From the NCBI GenBank assembly GCA_900549445.1, contig UROS01000144.1:1-5973 (forward strand): a stretch of DNA of 5,973 nt, in the 5' to 3' direction. The notes below the pieces were generated by a model. It searched no databases and was not told the origin of the DNA. It was given only the letters and a program-made list of their open reading frames with translations. Shown piece after piece: positions 1 through 5,973 of this stretch; within the stretch, counting starts at the first letter, position 1; every line of letters starts with the position of its first letter. Position numbers and translations under genes: made by a program. The stretch is from an uncultured Porphyromonadaceae bacterium. Lineage in GTDB: Bacteria > Bacteroidota > Bacteroidia > Bacteroidales > Muribaculaceae.

Positions 1-91
1 CGAGGCCTACGTAGAGGTGGAATGCCTGGTGGGAGATTTTGCAAGGCGCGGTCTTGGCCTTGGCTTCCTGATAAATTGTGGGTTCTTTCAT
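1..91 (-). CDS. 5' fragment of an unidentified gene, divergent from mcrB
   Basis: An open frame begins with ATG at 91-89 and runs leftward off the window. Its 30 visible codons begin MKEPTIYQEAKAK and end AFHLYVGL. I do not recognise the protein and no domain can be named from so little. Support for it being real comes from three points: a well-placed Bacteroidetes -7 box on the same strand (121-114), about 22 bases before the ATG; an A-rich second codon; and GC-rich codons like those of the other genes in the window. There is no convincing Shine-Dalgarno sequence, as usual in this phylum. It is transcribed away from the McrBC operon and shares a mirror-image promoter with it, so a regulator or an extra defence component is possible, but so is an unrelated gene. 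Confidence 0.55.
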   Translation of the reverse strand, partial: MKEPTIYQEAKAKTAPCKISHQAFHLYVGL

Positions 92-113
92 AGTGATAAC
101 GGTTATTTTTCCG

Positions 114-121
114 CAAAGATA
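114..121 (-). promoter_or_regulatory. Bacteroidetes -7 box for the leftward gene
   Basis: Read on the minus strand (121 to 114) this is TATCTTTG, an exact match to the Bacteroidetes sigma-ABfr -7 consensus TAnnTTTG. Transcription would start near 107-110, giving a leader of roughly 16-20 bases before the ATG at 91. No good TTTG -33 box is visible at the expected distance; that position falls in the inner conserved block of the palindrome, around 141-145. Just downstream, 96-106 forms an 11-base palindrome (ATAAC-G-GTTAT) that could be an operator at the start site or chance. Confidence 0.6.
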
Positions 122-235
122 ATACGGGAATTGGCGGAGACCATTGCGATAATGTCGCTTTTTTCAAATCGGGTCGAAATTTTTTGGATTTGAAAAAAAC
201 GACATTATCGCAATGGTCTCCATGTATTTGAGCAT

Positions 236-243
236 TATCTTTG
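236..243 (+). promoter_or_regulatory. Bacteroidetes -7 box for the mcrBC operon
   Basis: TATCTTTG matches TAnnTTTG exactly and is the mirror copy of the box at 114-121. Transcription would begin near 248-251, giving an AT-rich leader of about 90 bases before the mcrB ATG at 341. The -33 region (about 212-217) lies in the inner palindrome block and has only a weak resemblance to TTTG. A second, poorer candidate (TTTATTTG, 287-294) lies in the leader and could be an alternative -7 element with a leader of about 40 bases. The rest of the leader holds T-rich runs but no recognisable riboswitch or terminator. Confidence 0.6.
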
Positions 244-340
244 CGGAAATATCTGAAAATCTATCGGTTTTTTCGGATTTTTTCATTTTATTTGCATAAT
301 CGTTTCGGCCGCGGCAGCTGACCCGCCGTATCATTGACCA

Positions 341-2866
341 ATGGAAAAAATTGAATTAAAACAAGACTACAAGGGCTGCTTTTCCTGCTATGGCCCCATA
401 AGCAAGGAGCAGTGGCTCGATATGCTGACCGACACTTCGGTAATCCGGCCTGAGTTCCGGGAGGTGCTCCTCTCATTCTACTATATGCCGGGGCACCGGG
501 CCTCGTGTGCTGCCTGCGCTGAAAAATACGGCCATGAAATCAACCGTTACAATTCAGCCGTCACGGCTCTCGGGCGCGCCGTCGTGAAAAGACTCGGCAC
601 GTTCATCATTACGGATGCCGAAGGAAAGGAGCGATTCTGGCCGGTAGCTATGGGATGCGGCCGCTACGTGAAAAACAGATCGCAGTTCGAGTGGACGCTG
701 CGGCCGGAACTCACGGATGCCTTGCGCGAGCTGATAATTGACGACGCCATAAATCAATATACATCAGCGTTTGACGAAAACATAAAGAAGGAAGCTTACA
801 AATGGCAGGCGGTGCAGTGGTTTCAGAACCACTGGCACCTCAACGACGCTGACCTTGCCTCGATGATTGATTTCGCTACCGCAAAAACCGGCAATCTGCT
901 GGCGTCGGCGAGTTCCTATCCCCGGAAGATGCTCGTGGCGTTTGCAATGGCCGCACCGGCAGAAGTAAGGGCAATGCTGACAGATCTTTTCGATGAAAAC
1001 GCCGGCATAGCCGGGCGAGTAGCCGGATTCATGGGAATGTCGGAAAAAATCCGCAATGATTTCAATCCGGGGAGCTGGAAAATGCACTACCAGACCACCA
1101 ACGCAGCAAGCGTTTATCTCTGGCTCCGCTATCCCGACAAATACTATATCTACAAACCGACGGAATATTGCAACGTGATAAGCAAGCTCGGACTCGACAC
1201 CACGGTGAAGCAAAACGGCAAAGCGGAGGAGATGGTGAAGGGATTCGGCATTTACGACATGCTCAACAGCCGGCTCTGCGCCAACGGCGCGTGTGTGGCA
1301 AAAATCCGAGGGTATCTCGGCGCCAACCCGGATCTGTATCCCGATCCGCAACTCCGCACCGCCACCATTGACCTCGGTTTCTGGATAAGCCGTTACTATA
1401 ATTCTCCTGAAAATTCTCTCTACCAAAAAAAGAAAACAGTTTTGACACCTTTCATCTCAGAAGCGGCCGAAGTGCTGCGCGACAAAAAGAATCTCATACT
1501 CCAGGGAGCCCCCGGCACCGGTAAGACCTACAATACCGCGGCTCTCGCTTTGGCGGTAATCGACGGCAGCGTGCCCGAAAGCCACGACGAAGTTATGAAG
1601 CGCTACGAGGAACTGCGCCGTCAGGGCCGAATCGGGTTCACCACCTTTCATCAGTCGATGGACTACGAAGATTTCATCGAAGGAATCAAACCGGTTCATG
1701 AAGGAGACTCGGTTCGCTATGAAATCGAGGACGGCATATTCAAACGGATGTGCAGTGCCGCCAGAGTAGCTTCGGAGGTGGCAGCCTCAGGCACCGACAA
1801 ACTGCTCGACGGCATGAACGAGGATCCTAAGATATGGAAAGTGTCGCTGCAGGGCACTTTCGACAATCCGCTCCGGCGCGACTGCATGGAAAACGGGTAT
1901 ATCCGCATAGGGTGGGGCGACTACGGCGACTTCGAATACGACGACGATGAAATGAAAGGCAAAGAGGGCAAAAACGTGCTGAAAGCCTTTATGAACGACA
2001 TGCGCACGGGCGACATCGTTGTAAGCTGCTGGTCGCAGGACGAGACCGACGCCATAGGCATAGTGACGGGCGAATACGAATACCGGGCGGAAGGAGGCGA
2101 CTATCCCCGCTATAGGGCCGTAAGATGGATATTCAAAGGCAAACACCATAATATCAAGGAAATAAACGGCGGAAAGCACATGACTCTCGGCACCGTCTAC
2201 AATCTCTTTTCCATATCGCTGAAAGACATTATCGGAGTCATCGAGCAGTATGCGCCCAAAAGTTCTATCAGCGCCGACAACGAAGAGCGCCCGTTCGTGC
2301 TGATTATCGACGAGATAAACCGCGGCAACGTTTCGAAAATCTTCGGCGAGCTGATAACCCTGCTTGAGAAAGACAAGCGTCTGGCCGACTCCCATCCCAT
2401 CACCCTTACACTCCCCTACTCCAAGACGGAATTCGGAGTTCCGCAGAATCTCTACATAATCGGTACGATGAACACCACCGACCGCTCCACCGGAACGCTC
2501 GACTACGCCATACGCCGCCGGTTCCGCTTCATCACTCTGCCGGCCGACGGCAGCCTGATTGAGGACGAAGCGGCACGGCAGATTTTCAGCGATATCCGTG
2601 CCTTTATCGAGCGCTACAAGTATGCCGACATGGACATCGAAGACCTTATGGTCGGCCACAGTTATTTCATGGCCGACTCCGATGCCGAACTTCTCCTGAA
2701 AATAAAATACGAGGTGATACCGCTGCTGAAAGAGTATATAAAAGACGGCATACTCAGCATAAAACCCGCCGACGCCGCCCGCTGTTTCAAGGCATGGGAG
2801 CAGCTTCAGACCTCCGGCAACGACAGTGAAGCAGATGATAACGGTTCAGGAACACCGGAAGATTGA
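341..2866 (+). CDS. mcrB: McrB-like AAA+ NTPase of a type IV restriction system, with an EVE-like insertion
   Basis: This is the motor and probable recognition subunit of a McrBC system: in the known family, McrB binds modified DNA, forms an NTP-hydrolysing ring and activates McrC. The AAA+ signatures are clear: Walker A GAPGTGKT at residues 389-396, the family motif FTTFHQSMDYEDFIEG from 433, Walker B and DEINRGN around 653-663 (D657, E658), the McrB signature MNTTDRS at 710-716, the RRRF basic cluster at 725-728, and a helical lid with GHSYFM. Walker A and B lie about 260 residues apart, against roughly 80 in E. coli McrB. The excess, around 497-625, resembles an EVE/PUA-type modified-base reader (W499, GYIRIGW 519-525, GDIVV 557-561, AIGIVTGEY 571-579). 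Residues 1 to about 125 look like a small helix-turn-helix-type domain also seen on other Bacteroidetes McrB-like proteins. About 130-360 is a helical region without a name I can give. At 841 residues it is far longer than E. coli McrB (about 460). ATG 341 is secure because an in-frame TGA lies at 335-337. Confidence 0.93.
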   Translation: MEKIELKQDYKGCFSCYGPISKEQWLDMLTDTSVIRPEFREVLLSFYYMPGHRASCAACAEKYGHEINRYNSAVTALGRAVVKRLGTFIITDAEGKERFWPVAMGCGRYVKNRSQFEWTLRPELTDALRELIIDDAINQYTSAFDENIKKEAYKWQAVQWFQNHWHLNDADLASMIDFATAKTGNLLASASSYPRKMLVAFAMAAPAEVRAMLTDLFDENAGIAGRVAGFMGMSEKIRNDFNPGSWKMHYQTTNAASVYLWLRYPDKYYIYKPTEYCNVISKLGLDTTVKQNGKAEEMVKGFGIYDMLNSRLCANGACVAKIRGYLGANPDLYPDPQLRTATIDLGFWISRYYNSPENSLYQKKKTVLTPFISEAAEVLRDKKNLILQGAPGTGKTYNTAALALAVIDGSVPESHDEVMKRYEELRRQGRIGFTTFHQSMDYEDFIEGIKPVHEGDSVRYEIEDGIFKRMCSAARVASEVAASGTDKLLDGMNEDPKIWKVSLQGTFDNPLRRDCMENGYIRIGWGDYGDFEYDDDEMKGKEGKNVLKAFMNDMRTGDIVVSCWSQDETDAIGIVTGEYEYRAEGGDYPRYRAVRWIFKGKHHNIKEINGGKHMTLGTVYNLFSISLKDIIGVIEQYAPKSSISADNEERPFVLIIDEINRGNVSKIFGELITLLEKDKRLADSHPITLTLPYSKTEFGVPQNLYIIGTMNTTDRSTGTLDYAIRRRFRFITLPADGSLIEDEAARQIFSDIRAFIERYKYADMDIEDLMVGHSYFMADSDAELLLKIKYEVIPLLKEYIKDGILSIKPADAARCFKAWEQLQTSGNDSEADDNGSGTPED

Positions 2867-4136
2867 CGTCGCCGATCTCCCGGGGCTTGATCCCGGACGG
2901 CTGCGGGAGCGGATAAACTACGACACTTCGCGGTTCGTGACGGATAAAGTCAACCTCATACGCTATGAGTTTGATCCGGGGGAGGGGCGCGACGGTTTCT
3001 ATTCCTATTTCCGCATTGGAGCGGAGTGGCTCGACCGGGAGCAGACTCAGCCGGTTGCGGTAATACCCAAAATCCGCGGCATCGACTTTATCGGGATGTT
3101 CACGACCTGCCTGCAGACAGCGGAGAGTGCCGACGGATTCGATTCGGTCTACAGCATAGACTTCGACGCTCCGCCCATACGGTCGGCCGCACTCAGCTCG
3201 GTGCTGTCGCCCCTTTTAGTGGTACAGTATCTGATGGTGATGAAGCGGATTCTGAACCGCGGACTTCGCAGAGACTACACTCCGCGGGCCGGAAATCTCG
3301 GCAAGGTAAAGGGACGCCCGGATATAATGCGCAACGAGCGGCAGAACATACTTACCGGCCATTGCGAACGGGTGTTTTGCCGCTACGATGAATTTTCGGC
3401 TGACACTCCCGAAAACCGGCTGCTGAAACGTGCGCTCCGGACAAGCCGCGACATGGTGTCGCTGATGCGCAACCACGATTCATATGCCACTCTCTCGGCT
3501 CTGTGCAACCACTGTCTGAGCCACTTCGACGGAGTGGCCGACAGCAACAGCAGCACGGCGCTCCCCCGGGTAAAGAACAGCAAGCTTTACAGGGAGTATG
3601 CCGACGCCATAAGATACGCCGTCATGATTCTGCGGCGACAGGACTTGGCCGTCAGCCGCCACGACAGTGCGATGGCTGAATACGTGCCCGTTTTCCGGCT
3701 CGACATGGCACTGCTGTTCGAGCACTATACGCTGGCACTGCTGCGCCGGAGTTTCGGCGCGGAGTCGGTCAGGTATCAGGCACCGGGTTTCGGAGGCAGA
3801 TTTTATGCCGACTTCCTGATATCGAAAGGCTCATTCCGCGCAATCGCCGATGCCAAGTACCACGATCCGGAAACGGGAAACGCAGTAAAACCGGACTATA
3901 TAAAGCAGCTGAGCGCATACGCCCGCGACAGGAATCTGCTCGCCGCGCTCGGATATGACCGCCGTGGCGGCGACGACTCTCTGCCCATAGTGCCGTGCGT
4001 AATACTCTATCCCGACTATTCGGGACGGGCGGAGAAACCCGGGGCGGCCAATCTGCTCAGCCGGCCGGCGCGGGGAGTGGTGAAATTCGGTTCTTTTCCC
4101 GTAGCGGTTCCTATGCTGCAGGGGGCGCGTCAGTAG
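2835..4136 (+). CDS. mcrC: McrC-like PD-(D/E)XK nuclease subunit
   Basis: This is the endonuclease partner of McrB. Numbering from ATG 2835 (433 residues), the N-terminal part should dock on the McrB ring. Family landmarks follow: GKVKGRPDI at 156-164, CRYDEFSADTPENRLLK at 182-198, and FEHYTLALL at 295-303. The nuclease core has D326 followed by DAK (D339, K341). The spacing D-x12-D-x-K is the same as in E. coli McrC (D244, D257, K259), so the site looks intact. It is longer than E. coli McrC (348), mostly in the N-terminal half. The start overlaps mcrB by 32 bases in another frame, which points to translational coupling in one operon. An in-frame GTG at 2826 would add three residues; ATG is preferred by codon type, but no ribosome-binding site decides it. 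The 3' end overlaps the convergent peptidase gene by 7 bases. Confidence 0.93.
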   Translation: MITVQEHRKIDVADLPGLDPGRLRERINYDTSRFVTDKVNLIRYEFDPGEGRDGFYSYFRIGAEWLDREQTQPVAVIPKIRGIDFIGMFTTCLQTAESADGFDSVYSIDFDAPPIRSAALSSVLSPLLVVQYLMVMKRILNRGLRRDYTPRAGNLGKVKGRPDIMRNERQNILTGHCERVFCRYDEFSADTPENRLLKRALRTSRDMVSLMRNHDSYATLSALCNHCLSHFDGVADSNSSTALPRVKNSKLYREYADAIRYAVMILRRQDLAVSRHDSAMAEYVPVFRLDMALLFEHYTLALLRRSFGAESVRYQAPGFGGRFYADFLISKGSFRAIADAKYHDPETGNAVKPDYIKQLSAYARDRNLLAALGYDRRGGDDSLPIVPCVILYPDYSGRAEKPGAANLLSRPARGVVKFGSFPVAVPMLQGARQ

Positions 4137-5973
4137 GTTATGTCGCTCCAGGCAGGGGGCGTGACGCCAAGGAGATGACGGACGAAGAAATCGAAACGTT
4201 TGTGGCCGCCGTAGCGCTCGCCCATGGTATGGTGCGCGCCGGGTATCACAACGAGTTCGAACTCCTTGTTGGCCTTTATCAGGGCATCGGCCACCTGCAT
4301 TGTCGACGCCGGGTCGACATTGTCGTCGAGCTCGCCCACCACGAGCATCAGCGGACGGCGGAGCAGATGGGCGTTTTCCACGTTCGAGGCTCTGACGTAG
4401 GCCGAATCCACGGGATAGCCCATCCAGAGCTCGTTCCACCAGATTTTGTCCATGCGGTTGTCGTGGCATCCGCAGGCACTGTAGGCGGCCTTGTAGAATT
4501 CGGGGTGGTGGAGAAGGGCACTGAGACTCTCCTGACCGCCGGCCGAGCAGCCGTAGATGCCCACGCGGTCGAGGTCAATCTCGGGATACTTCGCCGCGGC
4601 AGCGCGGAGCCATGCCATATGGTCGGGCACGGCGGCGTCCTGCAGGTTCTTGTAGCAGAAATTCTCGAATTCGCGGCTGCGGAACGAGGTGCCGAGACCG
4701 TCGACCATCACGGTGATGAAACCGAGTTCAGCCATGGTGTTGAGCCAGTAGTTGTAGGAGCGGAACTGCTTCGACACGTACTGGTCGCCCGGCCCCTGGT
4801 AGATATATTCCACCACGGGATATTTTTTCGAGGGATCGAAGTTGGTGGGACGCTGTATGAGGCCCCACATCATCGTTTTGCCGTCGCGGCCGGGAGCGGC
4901 GAATACTTCGGGCGCACGCCAGCCTTTAGCGGTAAGGGCGGTGATGTCGGCCCGCTCGATTTCGGAAATGGCCTGGCCGTCGGTTCCGTTGCGCAGGGTG
5001 GCAACGGGGGGCATAGTCGGAGAGGAAACAATGTCGACGAGCCGCGACATGTCGGGGGCGAACACGGCTTCATGGTACCCTTCGCCGGGGGTGAGGTCGG
5101 TGAGGTTGCTGCCGTCGAAATCCACGCGGTAATAGTGGATATTGTAGGGATCTTCAGCAGGATTCACTCCGTTGGCACGGAAATATATGCGGGAATTTTT
5201 CTCGTCGACCTCTGTCACCTCGCGCACGTACCACTCCCCTTTCGTCACCTGATTAAGAGGTTTGCCCGAGGTGCGGTCGTAGAGATATATGTGGTTGTAG
5301 CCGTCGCGCTCGCTCGCCCACAGGAAGCGCTTTCCGTCGGCGAGCATATGGCGCCATATGCGGGGATAGTTGACATATTTAGGATGCGATTCCTCGGCCA
5401 GAGGGCGCACGTTGCCGGTTTCGGCGTCGAGTTCGAGCAGGCGGTAGTTTTTATGGCCGCGCTCGTTGTATTCGAATATCACCGAGCGGCTGTCGGCGCT
5501 CCACTCGGGATAGGAGATGTCGTACTGGCTGGCGAAAAGCACGGTAGACGGGATCAGCGCCCTGACGGAGTCGACGTGGAACACGGCCGGAACCTTAAAG
5601 CGCAGTTCGTCGCCCGGTTTGGCATATTCCTGTTTGTGCAGCCGGGGCTGCAACTGTCCGGCGGGGGAAGATTCAACATAGTAAACATATCTCTTTTCAG
5701 CAGGGCGGATTCGGCAGCTCGATACCTTGCGGCTGTCGGGGCTCCACGAAATCCATGAGGAATAGTAGTTGCCTTCGGTGCCGTCGATGCTCAGCGGTGT
5801 CTCCTTTCCGGAGGCAAGGTCGCGCACCCACACGTTGCAGTCGCGGATGAAGGCTTCGCGCCTGCCGTCGGGCGAGGTCACGGCGGGAGCGCCTTTCTCG
5901 TCGTCTACCTCCATCCAGTGGCGTTCGGGACGGGACGCGGGTTTCTCCACATCGCGCAGCCGCGAAAGATGGT
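4130..5973 (-). CDS. S9 family peptidase, DPP IV-like (5' end beyond the window)
   Basis: This is a serine exopeptidase-type protein of the prolyl oligopeptidase (S9) family; relatives cleave dipeptides or tripeptides from peptide N-termini, usually in the periplasm or at the surface. The 613 visible residues run from the right edge to TGA at 4132-4130. The upstream half is a DPP IV-type beta-propeller with repeated blade motifs such as SWSPDSRK and EWSADSRS. The C-terminal alpha/beta hydrolase carries YQGPGDQ, VDGLGT, the nucleophile elbow GCSAGG (Ser codon 4546-4544), the acid in ELDDNVD (first Asp codon 4327-4325), and the histidine in GAHHTMG (codons 4234-4229, either His possible). The triad therefore looks complete. 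The frame stays open to the window edge, so the GTG at 5950 is not the true start. Roughly 100-200 residues, including any signal peptide, are missing. It converges on mcrC with a 7-base overlap and no visible link to restriction. Confidence 0.93.
   Translation of the reverse strand, partial: HLSRLRDVEKPASRPERHWMEVDDEKGAPAVTSPDGRREAFIRDCNVWVRDLASGKETPLSIDGTEGNYYSSWISWSPDSRKVSSCRIRPAEKRYVYYVESSPAGQLQPRLHKQEYAKPGDELRFKVPAVFHVDSVRALIPSTVLFASQYDISYPEWSADSRSVIFEYNERGHKNYRLLELDAETGNVRPLAEESHPKYVNYPRIWRHMLADGKRFLWASERDGYNHIYLYDRTSGKPLNQVTKGEWYVREVTEVDEKNSRIYFRANGVNPAEDPYNIHYYRVDFDGSNLTDLTPGEGYHEAVFAPDMSRLVDIVSSPTMPPVATLRNGTDGQAISEIERADITALTAKGWRAPEVFAAPGRDGKTMMWGLIQRPTNFDPSKKYPVVEYIYQGPGDQYVSKQFRSYNYWLNTMAELGFITVMVDGLGTSFRSREFENFCYKNLQDAAVPDHMAWLRAAAAKYPEIDLDRVGIYGCSAGGQESLSALLHHPEFYKAAYSACGCHDNRMDKIWWNELWMGYPVDSAYVRASNVENAHLLRRPLMLVVGELDDNVDPASTMQVADALIKANKEFELVVIPGAHHTMGERYGGHKRFDFFVRHLLGVTPPAWSDITY

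Larger units (their letters stand above)
108..249. repeat. Large near-perfect inverted repeat (two 63-nt arms, 16-nt loop)
   Basis: The arms 108-170 and 187-249 are reverse complements with no gaps, centred at about 178.5, around a 16-base loop (171-186). There are two conserved blocks per arm. The outer block 108-123 / 234-249 matches 16 of 16. The inner block 136-170 / 187-221 matches 34 of 35, the only mismatch being 158 against 199. Between them a 12-base segment (124-135 against 222-233) is essentially unrelated in the two arms, though equal in length. The outer blocks contain the -7 boxes of two divergent promoters; the inner blocks end in A/T tracts around the loop. As DNA it could extrude a cruciform or be a dyad operator. 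As RNA, if read through, it would form a very stable stem. It could also be a MITE-like element carrying outward promoters. Confidence 0.95.

Noticed and set aside
136..221. Intrinsic bidirectional terminator
   Set aside because: The stem is long, but the T/A tracts lie beside the loop and not after the stem, and it sits upstream of both genes rather than downstream.
108..249. Invertible (phase-variable) promoter switch
   Set aside because: Bacteroides switches have short inverted repeats flanking a promoter segment of roughly 100 bases or more. Here the arms nearly meet, with a 16-base loop, and the -7 boxes are inside the arms, so inversion would change almost nothing. No invertase gene is visible.
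1787..2659. 290-residue minus-strand open frame inside mcrB
   Set aside because: It is fully antisense to the AAA+ core with its Walker and MNTTDRS motifs, and has no recognisable domain or promoter. The same holds for the other minus-strand frames in mcrB and mcrC.
3026..3391. 121-residue plus-strand frame inside mcrC
   Set aside because: It is an alternative frame of a well-supported nuclease gene, with arginine-rich low-complexity content and no start signal.
3995..5758. 587-residue open frame on the plus strand, opposite the peptidase gene
   Set aside because: It begins inside mcrC and lies antisense to a clearly homologous S9 peptidase. Its translation is rich in V, G, H and A, with no recognisable domain, as expected for a shadow of GC-rich codons.
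5948..5950. GTG as the start of the peptidase
   Set aside because: The frame stays open for seven more codons to the window edge and the visible part begins within the propeller region, so the gene is truncated by the window and the GTG is internal.
1..5973. CRISPR array, tRNA/rRNA genes, IS element or attachment site
   Set aside because: No regularly spaced repeats, no cloverleaf or rRNA-like stretch, no transposase or integrase and no target-site duplication were seen. The palindrome at 108-249 is the only repeat of note.

Overview
The window looks like a chromosomal segment from a Bacteroidales-type bacterium. Three things support this: TAnnTTTG-type -7 promoter boxes upstream of genes, start codons without a clear Shine-Dalgarno sequence but followed by A-rich codons, and a DPP IV-like S9 peptidase resembling those common in Bacteroidetes. 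Coding DNA is fairly GC-rich and the one intergenic region is AT-rich. The family cannot be fixed from this alone; a gut Muribaculaceae-like genome is a guess.

Layout: positions 1-91 hold the first 30 codons of an unidentified gene running leftward off the window. Positions 92-340 are a divergent intergenic region dominated by a large, nearly perfect inverted repeat (108-249). Each outer arm carries an identical outward-facing -7 box, one for the leftward gene and one for the rightward operon. Positions 341-4136 are a two-gene McrBC-type (type IV, modification-dependent) restriction operon: an 841-residue McrB-like AAA+ motor, then a PD-(D/E)XK nuclease McrC whose reading frame overlaps it. 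From 4136 back to the right edge, on the opposite strand, lies the C-terminal 613 residues of an S9 (DPP IV-like) serine peptidase. Its 3' end overlaps that of mcrC by 7 bp.

How the genes work together: McrB should recognise modified DNA and assemble as an NTP-driven ring. McrC should join through its N-terminal part and cut. The McrB here is not the classical E. coli architecture. It has a long N-terminal region with two segments and no recognisable classical McrB N-terminal domain. Its AAA+ core is split between Walker A and Walker B by about 130 extra residues that resemble an EVE/PUA-type modified-base reader. The peptidase is probably a housekeeping neighbour for peptide digestion outside the cytoplasm, with no functional link visible. 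The most unusual DNA-level structure is the symmetric palindromic double promoter, which may co-regulate mcrBC and the unknown divergent gene.
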